A stretch of 6,883 nucleotides of DNA from Spirochaetia bacterium (GCA_029880625.1 JAOUOA010000144.1:1-6883); one strand, 5' to 3'. Counted from the stretch's first letter, positions 1-5,648 are shown. Numbers and translations: made by a program. Notes: generated by a model from the letters alone, not told the origin.

Positions 1-2007
1 AGAATGATCCAGAATAAATTTTGTAAGTACCCCGCTTAACCTATCAGAACCCAGTTTCTGATATACCATTTCAAGAATCTGAGAGTCCGTAAGAGGCCCC
101 AGAAGGATTTTTAGAACACCGGGTTCTTTCATAAGATCGGGAATTTTTTCCTCATCATAAATCGGTCTGCTAACCAGAATAAAAAGCAGATCTTTTTTCC
201 TTCTATTAAGATCCTCAAGAAACTGCCATGTCATCAGATCCATCCACTGGCATCCATCGACCACAATCAGCACAGGTTCACCTGAATGTTTGATCAAAAA
301 GATTTCTACAAAGAGATCTTTCAATGCTTCAAACTTCAAAGATTTTGTAAGCATTGATGATTCCTGAGTTTCAGGAAAAAAACTTCTGCTTCGCGTATTC
401 AACAATGATGCATATTTCGCAAGATGCTCAGAAAAATTTAAAAGATTTTTGCTTTCAAGTTCAACGGCATAATTCCGCATCATTTTTTTCACAGGGAAAA
501 AATAACTGCTCTGATTGGACGAATCTCCCTGAATCTGAAAATGAGCTGGAAGAGCATTGGCTTCATCCAGAAGATTTTTAATAAAATCAGATTTTCCAAT
601 ACCCGGCTCTCCCTGAATAATTACAATGCCTCCTGAATCATTTTTTTTCAAATCATTTATCTTCCGCTGAACCAATTCCTGTTCCTGCTCTCTGCAGTTG
701 ATTCTGTATGATTCAACTTCCGGATTTTTCTGAATTTTTTTGGGACTGTATAAGTTGGCCAGAGCCTTTCGTCCCTTCAGGGGAACATCTGAAATTTTTT
801 CAAAAATAAAGTTCGTTCTCACGTCACGAAATGTAGTTTCATCGCAGAGAATTCCCCACCCTTCTGAAGCTTTCTGCATTAAACGGGCGGAAAGATTCAC
901 CATATCGCCATGCATGGTATATTCCCGTCTGTAATGATTTCCAAGTGCGCCGCAAAATGCTCTTCCGGTCGTAATCCCGATGGAGACCTTCAAATCGGTT
1001 TCTTTCAGCATTTCCTGAATTTCCCACATGGCGATGACTGCGCGTGCAGGATCATTGTCATGGGTTAAAGGAGGAAGACCGAATGCAGCAAGCATGATGG
1101 TGCCTTTATCGTCGACATTCAGGCGATTCAGACTTCCTTCATGATAATAAATAATTTTTTGAAGATTTCTCATGAAATTATGGGTTTTTTCCAGACTGTC
1201 TTCGCTCTGATAATCCAGCCCTTTTACCCGCAGAAAAACAACAGTAACCTTCCTGATTTCAGAAAGCCAGTCTTCCTGACCTGCATCCATTCTTTTTAGA
1301 ATGGCGCCGGGGATATAGCCTCTTAAGGCATCTGACATTTCCAGATCATAAACCTTTTTTACATGAGGTTTTTTCAGAGGCTGATTCACCGAATCAATGC
1401 GAAAACAGTTATCTCCGACTGAGACCGCTCCCACTTCGCCTTTTATGCTTTCAGGCACATTTCCTGAAAGACAGACATCTCCCGGCTCAGCATTCCGGTC
1501 TGCTTTGCCAAGCTCCAGAAGGGGGGGGCCGCCAATAATCATTTCCCAGCGGTTATATTCTCCTCCAACATGTAGGACGCTGATTTCACCGGCAGAGATA
1601 CTGACCCTTAGATTTACACTCGAAACATCCTTGATGCTGTGTTCTTGCTGAATTTTCTTTCCGCAGTAGATGGCCTGATGAACAGCCTCATCCAAATTTT
1701 CTTCATTTCTCCAGATTGCCCAGAGCGCATCCCCTGCAAATTTAACAACATCGCCGCCATTTTCATAAACAATTGAAATTAACTTAGAGAAGACTGCATT
1801 CAGAAGCTCTGCTAGAGCCTCGATGCCTTCCGGACCACTGTTATCCAGTTCTTCTGTAAAAGTGGTAAATCCCGAGATATCGACAAAAAGTACGGCTGCC
1901 TTCAATCGGACCTGATCAGGCTGGTTCCGCTTAAGATTTGAGTCCCCGATCCTCTGTAAAACCAGGGAAGAGACATAGGAAGAAAGTTTGTCGGCGACGT
2001 TTTCCAT
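1..2007 (-). CDS. Soluble-adenylyl-cyclase-type protein: two class III cyclase domains plus P-loop ATPase (3' end cut by window edge)
   Basis: Predicted to convert ATP to cAMP and pyrophosphate in the cytoplasm. The 669 visible codons are one uninterrupted frame. Cyclase domain 1 (about 38-180) has FVDISGF with metal Asp43, and VVKFAGDALW with Lys89 and metal Asp93. Cyclase domain 2 (about 253-420) has VSIGITTGRAFCG and EYTMHGDMVNLSARLM, giving Thr364, Asn371 and Arg375. These match the Lys/Thr/Asn/Arg set that mammalian soluble cyclase (class IIIb) uses at its single C1-C2 site. Domain 2 has FLRVKGL where the first metal Asp would be, so it does not bind metal by itself. A Walker A motif GEPGIGKS lies at 466-473 and a Walker B-like LIVVDGCQWMD at 580-590, with Gly585 in place of a second acidic residue. 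Relatives continue for several hundred residues as helical repeats; that part is outside the window. The ATG at 2007 is the first usable Met, but no clear Shine-Dalgarno precedes it. Family call is strong; the cAMP product is inferred from the residues. Confidence 0.9.
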   Translation of the reverse strand, partial: MENVADKLSSYVSSLVLQRIGDSNLKRNQPDQVRLKAAVLFVDISGFTTFTEELDNSGPEGIEALAELLNAVFSKLISIVYENGGDVVKFAGDALWAIWRNEENLDEAVHQAIYCGKKIQQEHSIKDVSSVNLRVSISAGEISVLHVGGEYNRWEMIIGGPPLLELGKADRNAEPGDVCLSGNVPESIKGEVGAVSVGDNCFRIDSVNQPLKKPHVKKVYDLEMSDALRGYIPGAILKRMDAGQEDWLSEIRKVTVVFLRVKGLDYQSEDSLEKTHNFMRNLQKIIYYHEGSLNRLNVDDKGTIMLAAFGLPPLTHDNDPARAVIAMWEIQEMLKETDLKVSIGITTGRAFCGALGNHYRREYTMHGDMVNLSARLMQKASEGWGILCDETTFRDVRTNFIFEKISDVPLKGRKALANLYSPKKIQKNPEVESYRINCREQEQELVQRKINDLKKNDSGGIVIIQGEPGIGKSDFIKNLLDEANALPAHFQIQGDSSNQSSYFFPVKKMMRNYAVELESKNLLNFSEHLAKYASLLNTRSRSFFPETQESSMLTKSLKFEALKDLFVEIFLIKHSGEPVLIVVDGCQWMDLMTWQFLEDLNRRKKDLLFILVSRPIYDEEKIPDLMKEPGVLKILLGPLTDSQILEMVYQKLGSDRLSGVLTKFILDHS

Positions 2008-2014
2008 AATTATA

Positions 2015-2039
2015 TATGTAAACTTCAAAGTTTTACATA
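2015..2039. repeat. Perfect 8-bp inverted repeat upstream of the cyclase gene (possible operator)
   Basis: TATGTAAA at 2015-2022 and its exact reverse complement TTTACATA at 2032-2039 are separated by 9 nt. The repeat ends 7 nt before the cyclase ATG, so it could be a dimeric repressor site or a 5' UTR hairpin limiting ribosome access. A TATAAT hexamer lies between it and the ATG on the minus strand, too close to the start to serve this gene as a -10. The function is inference. Confidence 0.45.
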
Positions 2040-2065
2040 AAATCCATTATTAATGTACTATTATC

Positions 2066-2091
2066 GGGTGTGGCAAGCCCTTTCCGCACCC
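2066..2091. other. GC-rich hairpin in the mobA-cyclase spacer
   Basis: GGGTGTGG (2066-2073) and CCGCACCC (2084-2091) form an 8-bp stem with a 10-nt loop. All pairs are Watson-Crick except one G-T wobble when read on the plus strand; on the minus strand that pair is a C-A mismatch. No T-run follows on either strand, so it is not a textbook intrinsic terminator. It stands out as GC-rich in an AT-rich spacer and could be an mRNA-stabilising stem, a factor-dependent terminator or a dispersed repeat. Confidence 0.35.
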
Positions 2092-2115
2092 TGCCCGGGA
2101 ATAATAAATCGGCAG

Positions 2116-2143
2116 AAAAAAAACGCTCAAACACTGATCAGCA
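2116..2143 (-). terminator. Weak candidate terminator after mobA
   Basis: About 47 nt after the mobA stop, the minus strand has a run of eight T (plus-strand A-run 2116-2123), preceded by a short imperfect stem around GCTGATCAG...GAGC (2126-2142). The T-run position suits the end of the molybdopterin operon, but only about 3 bp of the stem pair cleanly, so this is a weak call. Confidence 0.2.
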
Positions 2144-2170
2144 AGTCAGGAAACACATCCGATTTCAGAA

Positions 2171-2770
2171 TCAATCTCTTTTGGGTTTTTCATCAGGAAC
2201 ATTAAAGTTTTTTAAGTAAAAAAAATCATTTTCGCTAAGTTCCGTTATGGAACACTTTAAATGCCCGAGCAGGGACATCATGCTGAAATCACTTTTTTTA
2301 TGCTTCTTAATATCTTCTGTGTACCGGAGCAGCGGTTGGGTATGGTAAATTCCAAATAACGGTTCAGGCCTTCTCATATAACGATACAGATAACAGTCCG
2401 CACCCGGGGATTGTTCAAATTCACCAAGCAGTATTTCAATTGAATTCTGATTTAAATTGAGAAGATCACATGCACTGACAAAAAAATATTCTGATGGAAA
2501 GATTTCGCTGAATGAGGAAAGGCCCCGAAGCGGACCGTAAATTTCTGAAAAGGATGAAGAATCAAAGATCATCTGATCCTGAGAAAATATATTTTTATAG
2601 TCCGATTTCTGCTCTTTTCGAATTGAAATATAAATGCTGTCAAAACTTGACAGCAGCTGATTGTATACAATCTGGATGCGTGCCTGTCCGTTTTCTAACA
2701 TCAGACCTTTATCGCTTCCCATCCGCCGGCTCATTCCACCGGAAAGGATCATCGCTTTTATTTTATTCAT
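2171..2770 (-). CDS. mobA: Molybdenum cofactor guanylyltransferase, MobA family
   Basis: A 199-residue cytoplasmic nucleotidyltransferase, close to the usual MobA length. It would transfer GMP from GTP to molybdenum cofactor, giving the bis-MGD form used by DMSO-reductase-family enzymes. Visible motifs are the N-terminal nucleotide loop LSGGMSRRMGSDKG (9-22) with Arg15/Arg16 and Lys21, GPLRGL (79-84), a CD pair at 101-102 corresponding to the metal-binding Asp region, RPEPLFGIY (134-142), and a C-terminal KNFNVPDE resembling the family's NxNTPED tail. The ATG at 2770 lies 15 nt after the moaE stop, with no strong Shine-Dalgarno, so it probably depends on coupling to moaE. It is the last gene of the operon. 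A general NTP transferase such as MocA is possible, but the neighbours favour MobA. No residue or frame looks broken. Confidence 0.88.
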   Translation of the reverse strand: MNKIKAMILSGGMSRRMGSDKGLMLENGQARIQIVYNQLLSSFDSIYISIRKEQKSDYKNIFSQDQMIFDSSSFSEIYGPLRGLSSFSEIFPSEYFFVSACDLLNLNQNSIEILLGEFEQSPGADCYLYRYMRRPEPLFGIYHTQPLLRYTEDIKKHKKSDFSMMSLLGHLKCSITELSENDFFYLKNFNVPDEKPKRD

Positions 2771-2785
2771 GACAATTTCGAGATT

Positions 2786-3202
2786 TCAAACCGTCTGCGG
2801 TTCGCCCCATTTTACGCTGCCGTCTTCAAAATATTCATGCTTCCAGATCGGAACGGTTGATTTTACAGCATCAATGATATAAATATTGCTTTCGTAAGCC
2901 TGCTTCCGGTGAGCGCTGGACGTGACAACAGCAACAGCGCTTTCTTTGATATCGACTCTTCCGAGCCTGTGCTGGCAGAATGCATAATTCAGGTTCCATT
3001 TCTCTTTTGCATCATTCAAAATTTCCTCAATCATTTTTTCAGCCATGGATTCATGCGATTCATATTCCAGATAAAGGACTGCTTTCCCTTTATTGTGATT
3101 TCGTGTATCCCCCGAAAAAACAACAATCCCTCCTGATGCAGGATGTTTTGCTTCCTGAATGATTTCATTTAATTTTATTTCTGATCTCGTTAAGTATTTC
3201 AT
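2786..3202 (-). CDS. moaE: Molybdopterin synthase catalytic (large) subunit MoaE
   Basis: A 138-residue subunit that, with thiocarboxylated MoaD, inserts two sulfurs into cyclic pyranopterin monophosphate to form molybdopterin. Family signatures are present in order: GDTRNHNKG (31-39) with conserved Arg34, LYLEYESHESMAEKM (43-57), the HRLGRV segment (78-83), SSAHRKQAYE (95-104), and the catalytic-lysine region around AVKSTVPIWKHE. There, Lys114 and Lys121 keep the 7-residue spacing of the Escherichia coli active-site lysines. The C-terminal FEDGSVKW is also typical. Length is slightly below the roughly 150 residues of E. coli MoaE, and nothing essential is missing. The gene starts 53 nt after moaD; its ribosome site is modest (AGAAGA followed by eight T). 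The stop is 15 nt before mobA, consistent with one transcript. Confidence 0.95.
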   Translation of the reverse strand: MKYLTRSEIKLNEIIQEAKHPASGGIVVFSGDTRNHNKGKAVLYLEYESHESMAEKMIEEILNDAKEKWNLNYAFCQHRLGRVDIKESAVAVVTSSAHRKQAYESNIYIIDAVKSTVPIWKHEYFEDGSVKWGEPQTV

Positions 3203-3255
3203 AAAAAAAATCTTCTATTATCATTTTTACAGAATGCAGTTTCATTCGAAAAATT

Positions 3256-3525
3256 TCAGCCTCCGCTTGCCGGGGGCAGAAAATATACAGTTTCATTTCC
3301 AGAAAGAGGAAAGGCAAAATCCACAAATTCATCATTGACGACAGCCCGGCTGGATCGAAGCAGACCTTCTGATTCCGGATGTTTTTTAATTAAATACTTA
3401 AAAACATCCTCTATGATGGAGAAAGAATCCTCGTGGAATTTGATTTCTTCATGAAAATGATCTTTTAAGGGTCCGAAAAATTTAACACATATTGAAGTTG
3501 ATTTCATGCTTGACGACGCTGACAT
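3256..3525 (-). CDS. moaD: Molybdopterin synthase sulfur carrier (small) subunit MoaD
   Basis: An 89-residue ubiquitin-fold sulfur carrier. Its C-terminal glycine is adenylated (by MoeB, not in this window), converted to a thiocarboxylate, and donates sulfur within MoaE. It ends in PPASGG, the required Gly-Gly tail, and has the usual AVVNDEFV strand (61-68) and late FLPP turn. The start at 3525 is chosen because AGGAGG lies 5 nt upstream, 1 nt beyond the moaA stop. This gives a Ser-rich N-terminal extension (MSASSS) before the normal MoaD start. The internal Met7 would give a more typical 83 residues but lacks an obvious ribosome site. The tight junction with moaA indicates translational coupling, and moaE follows 53 nt later. 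Confidence 0.93.
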   Translation of the reverse strand: MSASSSMKSTSICVKFFGPLKDHFHEEIKFHEDSFSIIEDVFKYLIKKHPESEGLLRSSRAVVNDEFVDFAFPLSGNETVYFLPPASGG

Positions 3526-3526
3526 T

Positions 3527-4531
3527 TTAGCCTCCTATATTTTTCATTGAAAGACTGCTTCCGCTAAAACTGTCACTTTTTTTCTGCTTGAGGGCTTTCG
3601 TAAGAACATCACCCCATTCTTCAGAACTCTTCAGATTCCTGACTGAAAATCCGCGATTTTCACTCAGACACCCAAAAATCATTCCCTCAGAGCTCAGACG
3701 CAGTCTGTCACAGTCCTGGCAAAACGGACTGCTTGAGTTTGAAATAATTCCAAACACATAGGAACTTCCATTGACTCTGAAATACCGAGCCGTAGAGTTT
3801 TTTTCTCTGCGAAGAGACGTCAGAGTATATGATTTCTGTATGCTTTCCAGAATTTCTTTTTCAGGAAAAAGCCGTTCTTTTGTTTTTCCAAAAAGGGGCC
3901 CCATGTCCATCAATTCTATATAGCGGATGGATATATTTCTGGACATAGCGAATTCAAGAAGCGGCAGAACTTGATTTTCATTACACCCTCGAACAAGTGT
4001 CGCGTTTAATTTTATCGGAATTTCTAAGCGAATGCATTCATCAACAGCTTTTAAAATTTGCTTCAGGTTTCCCTTTTGACCGGACATTTTTAGAAAAACA
4101 CTGCTGTCAACAGCATCGAGGGAAATATTAAAGCCGTCAATTCCTGCCTCCTTTAATTCAGGCAGTCTCTCGTAGAGCCTGCTTGCATTGGTTGTAATTT
4201 TTACAGATGAGATTTTCATACTCTTCAGCTGGAAAATTAGTTCTGGAAGATTTTTATATAGAAGAGGCTCGCCTCCTGTAATTCGAACTGACGTCAAATT
4301 GGTTTGTTCATGAATCTTTTGAACGGTACCAAGCAGTTTTTCCAGGGAGAGAGAATGACTCATTCCAGAAAGATGGGAAGGAGAAGCCCCAGGATCACAG
4401 TAAATGCAGTTAAAGTTGCAGGACGGAAGAACACTCAGCCTGAGTTTTTTAAAGGTTCTGCCGAAAGGATCTTTAAAAGTAGGTGTTAATTCTGTAAAAA
4501 TTTCATTCTTGATGCATTTTTCAGCAATCAT
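3527..4531 (-). CDS. moaA: GTP 3',8-cyclase MoaA (radical SAM)
   Basis: First committed enzyme of molybdenum cofactor synthesis: it uses S-adenosylmethionine and two iron-sulfur clusters to cyclise GTP, and MoaC then completes precursor Z. From the ATG at 4531 the protein is 334 residues, matching the family. It shows FGRTF then CNFNCIYC (Cys38, 42, 45; the N-terminal CX3CX2C cluster), RITGGEP (83-89), NISLDA, and the second cluster FCQDC...C with CX2CX13C spacing (Cys271, 274, 288) and the RLRL segment. It ends in IGG, the functional Gly-Gly tail. The frame also runs upstream to a TTG at 4615 (28 extra codons), but GGAG at 4537-4540 lies 5 nt before the 4531 ATG and the extra residues look unlike MoaA. 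First gene of the operon. Confidence 0.95.
   Translation of the reverse strand: MIAEKCIKNEIFTELTPTFKDPFGRTFKKLRLSVLPSCNFNCIYCDPGASPSHLSGMSHSLSLEKLLGTVQKIHEQTNLTSVRITGGEPLLYKNLPELIFQLKSMKISSVKITTNASRLYERLPELKEAGIDGFNISLDAVDSSVFLKMSGQKGNLKQILKAVDECIRLEIPIKLNATLVRGCNENQVLPLLEFAMSRNISIRYIELMDMGPLFGKTKERLFPEKEILESIQKSYTLTSLRREKNSTARYFRVNGSSYVFGIISNSSSPFCQDCDRLRLSSEGMIFGCLSENRGFSVRNLKSSEEWGDVLTKALKQKKSDSFSGSSLSMKNIGG
3531..3536 (-). promoter_or_regulatory. moaD ribosome binding site inside the end of moaA
   Basis: AGGAGG on the minus strand lies 5 nt before the moaD ATG. It overlaps the last two sense codons of moaA (GGA GGC), which encode its Gly-Gly tail. The site decides the moaD start and implies that ribosomes finishing moaA reinitiate on moaD. 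Confidence 0.85.
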
Positions 4532-4664
4532 TTTTACTCCTTTGCAAACAGCAGGCAATTCCATTTCTAGAAGCACCCTATCGTCTCTGAACCATGGCTG
4601 TACCGAAGGTTTCAAGAGATCGGAGTTCTCTTAATCTTTATAACATCCTTTACGGGACTGAGAC
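4532..4664 (-). promoter_or_regulatory. Structured moaA leader, possible molybdenum-cofactor-type riboswitch
   Basis: About 130 nt separate the candidate promoter from the moaA ATG. On the minus strand a 6-bp hairpin pairs AAGAGA (4632-4627) with TCTCTT (4619-4614). Its 7-nt loop ACTCCGA contains ACTCC, the exact complement of GGAGT in the moaA Shine-Dalgarno. An outer helix GTCTC (4664-4660) with GAGAC (4587-4583) can enclose it. The GAGA and TCTC segments can also pair in alternative ways, so exclusive folds are possible. A small TTGC...GCAA stem borders the ribosome site. Moco riboswitches are known upstream of moaA in other bacteria. I could not match this leader to that consensus from memory, so the class is inference from position and pairing. 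Confidence 0.4.
4536..4543 (-). promoter_or_regulatory. moaA ribosome binding site
   Basis: AAAGGAGT on the minus strand, with GGAG ending 5 nt before the ATG at 4531. It fixes the 334-residue MoaA start over the in-frame TTG at 4615. Its GGAGT is complementary to the loop of an upstream leader hairpin. Confidence 0.85.
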
Positions 4665-4668
4665 TAAT

Positions 4669-4697
4669 AAAATACACTTTATGTTTTTGAGAAGCAA
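4669..4697 (-). promoter_or_regulatory. Candidate sigma-70-type promoter of the moa operon
   Basis: On the minus strand TTGCTT (4697-4692) and TATTTT (4674-4669) are separated by 17 nt. The boxes match the consensus only moderately (3/6 and 4/6). Transcription would start near 4662 and give the roughly 130-nt leader. Confidence 0.35.
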
Positions 4698-4814
4698 ACT
4701 TTTATGATTTTTAGAATTAATTTTTATGATTCTCATCACCATCCCTGCTGTTATATTTTGCCGTTTCTTTTATTTTCAGGCTGAACAGAACCGAAATATT
4801 CTTAAAGAAATGGG

Positions 4815-4980
4815 TCAAACAGTTATAAAAAGAGTCAGTTTTGAGATTAGATTTGAATGATTTGCTAAGAATATTTGGAGGAAATTCTGATTTCAGATGA
4901 GAGTTTTTACCCTCTTTCCGTTGTACAGAATTATAAAATTGAGTCAAACAAGCATAAAATAACCGAGATTCAAATAATTT
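4815..4980. repeat. Pair of imperfect direct repeats, about 129 nt apart
   Basis: TCAAACA, three variable bases, then ATAAAA occurs at 4815-4830 and again at 4944-4959. Downstream of each is GAGATT and an AATPyATTT-like segment, with different spacing in the two copies. The match is imperfect and in AT-rich sequence, so chance cannot be excluded. Confidence 0.25.
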
Positions 4981-5054
4981 CAAATGGAAACAACATATAT
5001 CTGTGTCCAGCGGAATAGAATATTGCAATAACAGCAACTATTTGACCTGCAGGA

Positions 5055-5196
5055 GGTGATGTTTTTCTCCTTGAAGCAAAGATGAGGCCGTGCATCTGTT
5101 TTTATCATACAGGTAATAATTAACCTGTATGATAAAATTTGAAGACCGGGAAAAAAGAAAGGCTCGGTGATGTTTGAATTTTCCTTGCAGAGATTG
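5055..5196. repeat. Pair of imperfect direct repeats, 111 nt apart, flanking the long palindrome
   Basis: GGTGATGTTT occurs exactly at 5055-5064 and 5166-5175. Each copy is followed by a TCCTTG, then an AGCA/CAG and AGAT segment, giving roughly 30 nt of gapped similarity. The 15-bp inverted repeat lies between the copies. This may be a duplicated regulatory element. Confidence 0.35.
5100..5137. repeat. Perfect 15-bp inverted repeat (likely operator or cruciform)
   Basis: The arm 5100-5114 (TTTTATCATACAGGT) is the exact reverse complement of 5123-5137, around an 8-nt AT-only loop. No T-run follows the stem on either strand, so it is not an ordinary terminator. It ends about 100 nt upstream of the STAS ATG and roughly 57 nt before the candidate -35, a position suited to a transcription-factor site. 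Which protein binds it is unknown. Confidence 0.6.
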
Positions 5197-5222
5197 GTTC
5201 ACATATAAAAAATTACTATATA
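5194..5222 (+). promoter_or_regulatory. Candidate promoter of the STAS gene
   Basis: TTGGTT (5194-5199) and TATATA (5217-5222) are separated by exactly 17 nt. The start of transcription would be near 5229, leaving a very short leader that barely includes the AGGAG ribosome site at 5229-5233. The -35 box is weak. Confidence 0.35.
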
Positions 5223-5238
5223 TCAGACAGGAGAAATC

Positions 5239-5577
5239 ATGAAATACCAAATTGATAAAAAAGAAAATATTTCCATCCTTATTTTTGAAGAAAAAATCAA
5301 TGCAGGTAATGCTGAAACACTGAAAGATCTGGTAAAAAATCTTCTGGATAAAAAAGAAAAAAATATCGTCTTTGATTTAAGTAAGGTTGATTTTATTGAT
5401 AGTTCAGGACTTGGAAGTCTGGTGGGTTGCCTGAGAAGCGTTAAAGGAGAAGGCGGAGATATTGTAATTGTCGGTCTGATCGAAAAAGTGCGTGTCGTAT
5501 TTGAATTAATCAGACTCCATCAGTTATTCAGCATTTATGAAACCATTGATGAAGCAGTCCAAAGCTTCAAAAACTGA
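5239..5577 (+). CDS. Anti-anti-sigma factor, STAS domain (SpoIIAA/RsbV type)
   Basis: A 112-residue single STAS domain, the normal length for SpoIIAA/RsbV antagonists. The signature VDFIDSSGLGSLVG lies at about 50-63. Ser55, the first Ser of DSSG, aligns with the phosphorylated serine of Bacillus SpoIIAA and RsbV. In that family the unphosphorylated protein binds an RsbW-like anti-sigma ATPase and frees its partner, while phosphorylation by the same ATPase switches it off and a PP2C phosphatase restores it. The start is supported by AGGAG ending 5 nt before the ATG. The next gene, 71 nt downstream on the same strand, encodes both an RsbW-like ATPase and a PP2C domain, so kinase and phosphatase are probably supplied together. 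The sigma factor or other output target is not visible here. Confidence 0.93.
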   Translation: MKYQIDKKENISILIFEEKINAGNAETLKDLVKNLLDKKEKNIVFDLSKVDFIDSSGLGSLVGCLRSVKGEGGDIVIVGLIEKVRVVFELIRLHQLFSIYETIDEAVQSFKN

Positions 5578-5648
5578 AAAAACTTCCGCAATTCTTTTCA
5601 AGAATCTTCCTTTCTCATATTTTCTAAAAAAGATATTTTAAATTTATT

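Larger units (their letters stand above)
4698..5193. other. Intergenic stretch without a convincing gene
   Basis: This region lies between the divergent moa and STAS promoters. Two minus-strand open frames (5250-5038 and 5037-4717, the same frame separated by one stop) have no recognisable family, no credible start context and biased Phe/Lys/Asn/Ser composition. I do not call them genes. The stretch holds the 15-bp inverted repeat at 5100-5137, an 11-bp inverted repeat pair (4794-4804 with 4866-4876) and two pairs of imperfect direct repeats, listed separately. A regulatory region or a decayed element would both fit. Confidence 0.5.

Noticed and set aside
354..1651. Several short plus-strand and minus-strand open frames across the left third.
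   Set aside because: They lie in other frames of the cyclase coding sequence and encode no recognisable family.
1..2007. A frameshift in the cyclase gene, suspected because of the eight-G run and the lack of a closed frame.
   Set aside because: Reading the minus strand codon by codon gives one open frame of 669 codons with family motifs on both sides of the run. It is merely cut by the window edge.
4532..4615. A longer MoaA starting at the in-frame TTG at 4615 (362 residues).
   Set aside because: The extra 28 residues do not resemble MoaA, the TTG lies inside the leader hairpin, and the ATG at 4531 has a strong, well-spaced ribosome site.
5100..5137. The palindrome as a LexA box or intrinsic terminator.
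   Set aside because: The ACAG/CTGT half-sites are in the opposite order to the E. coli LexA box, and no T-run follows the stem on either strand.
4717..5250. Two minus-strand open frames of 106 and 70 codons in one frame, separated by a single stop, as a broken gene.
   Set aside because: No recognisable motif, AT-driven composition, poor start contexts, and overlap with the STAS promoter and the long palindrome. The repeated residues they show simply reflect the DNA repeats.
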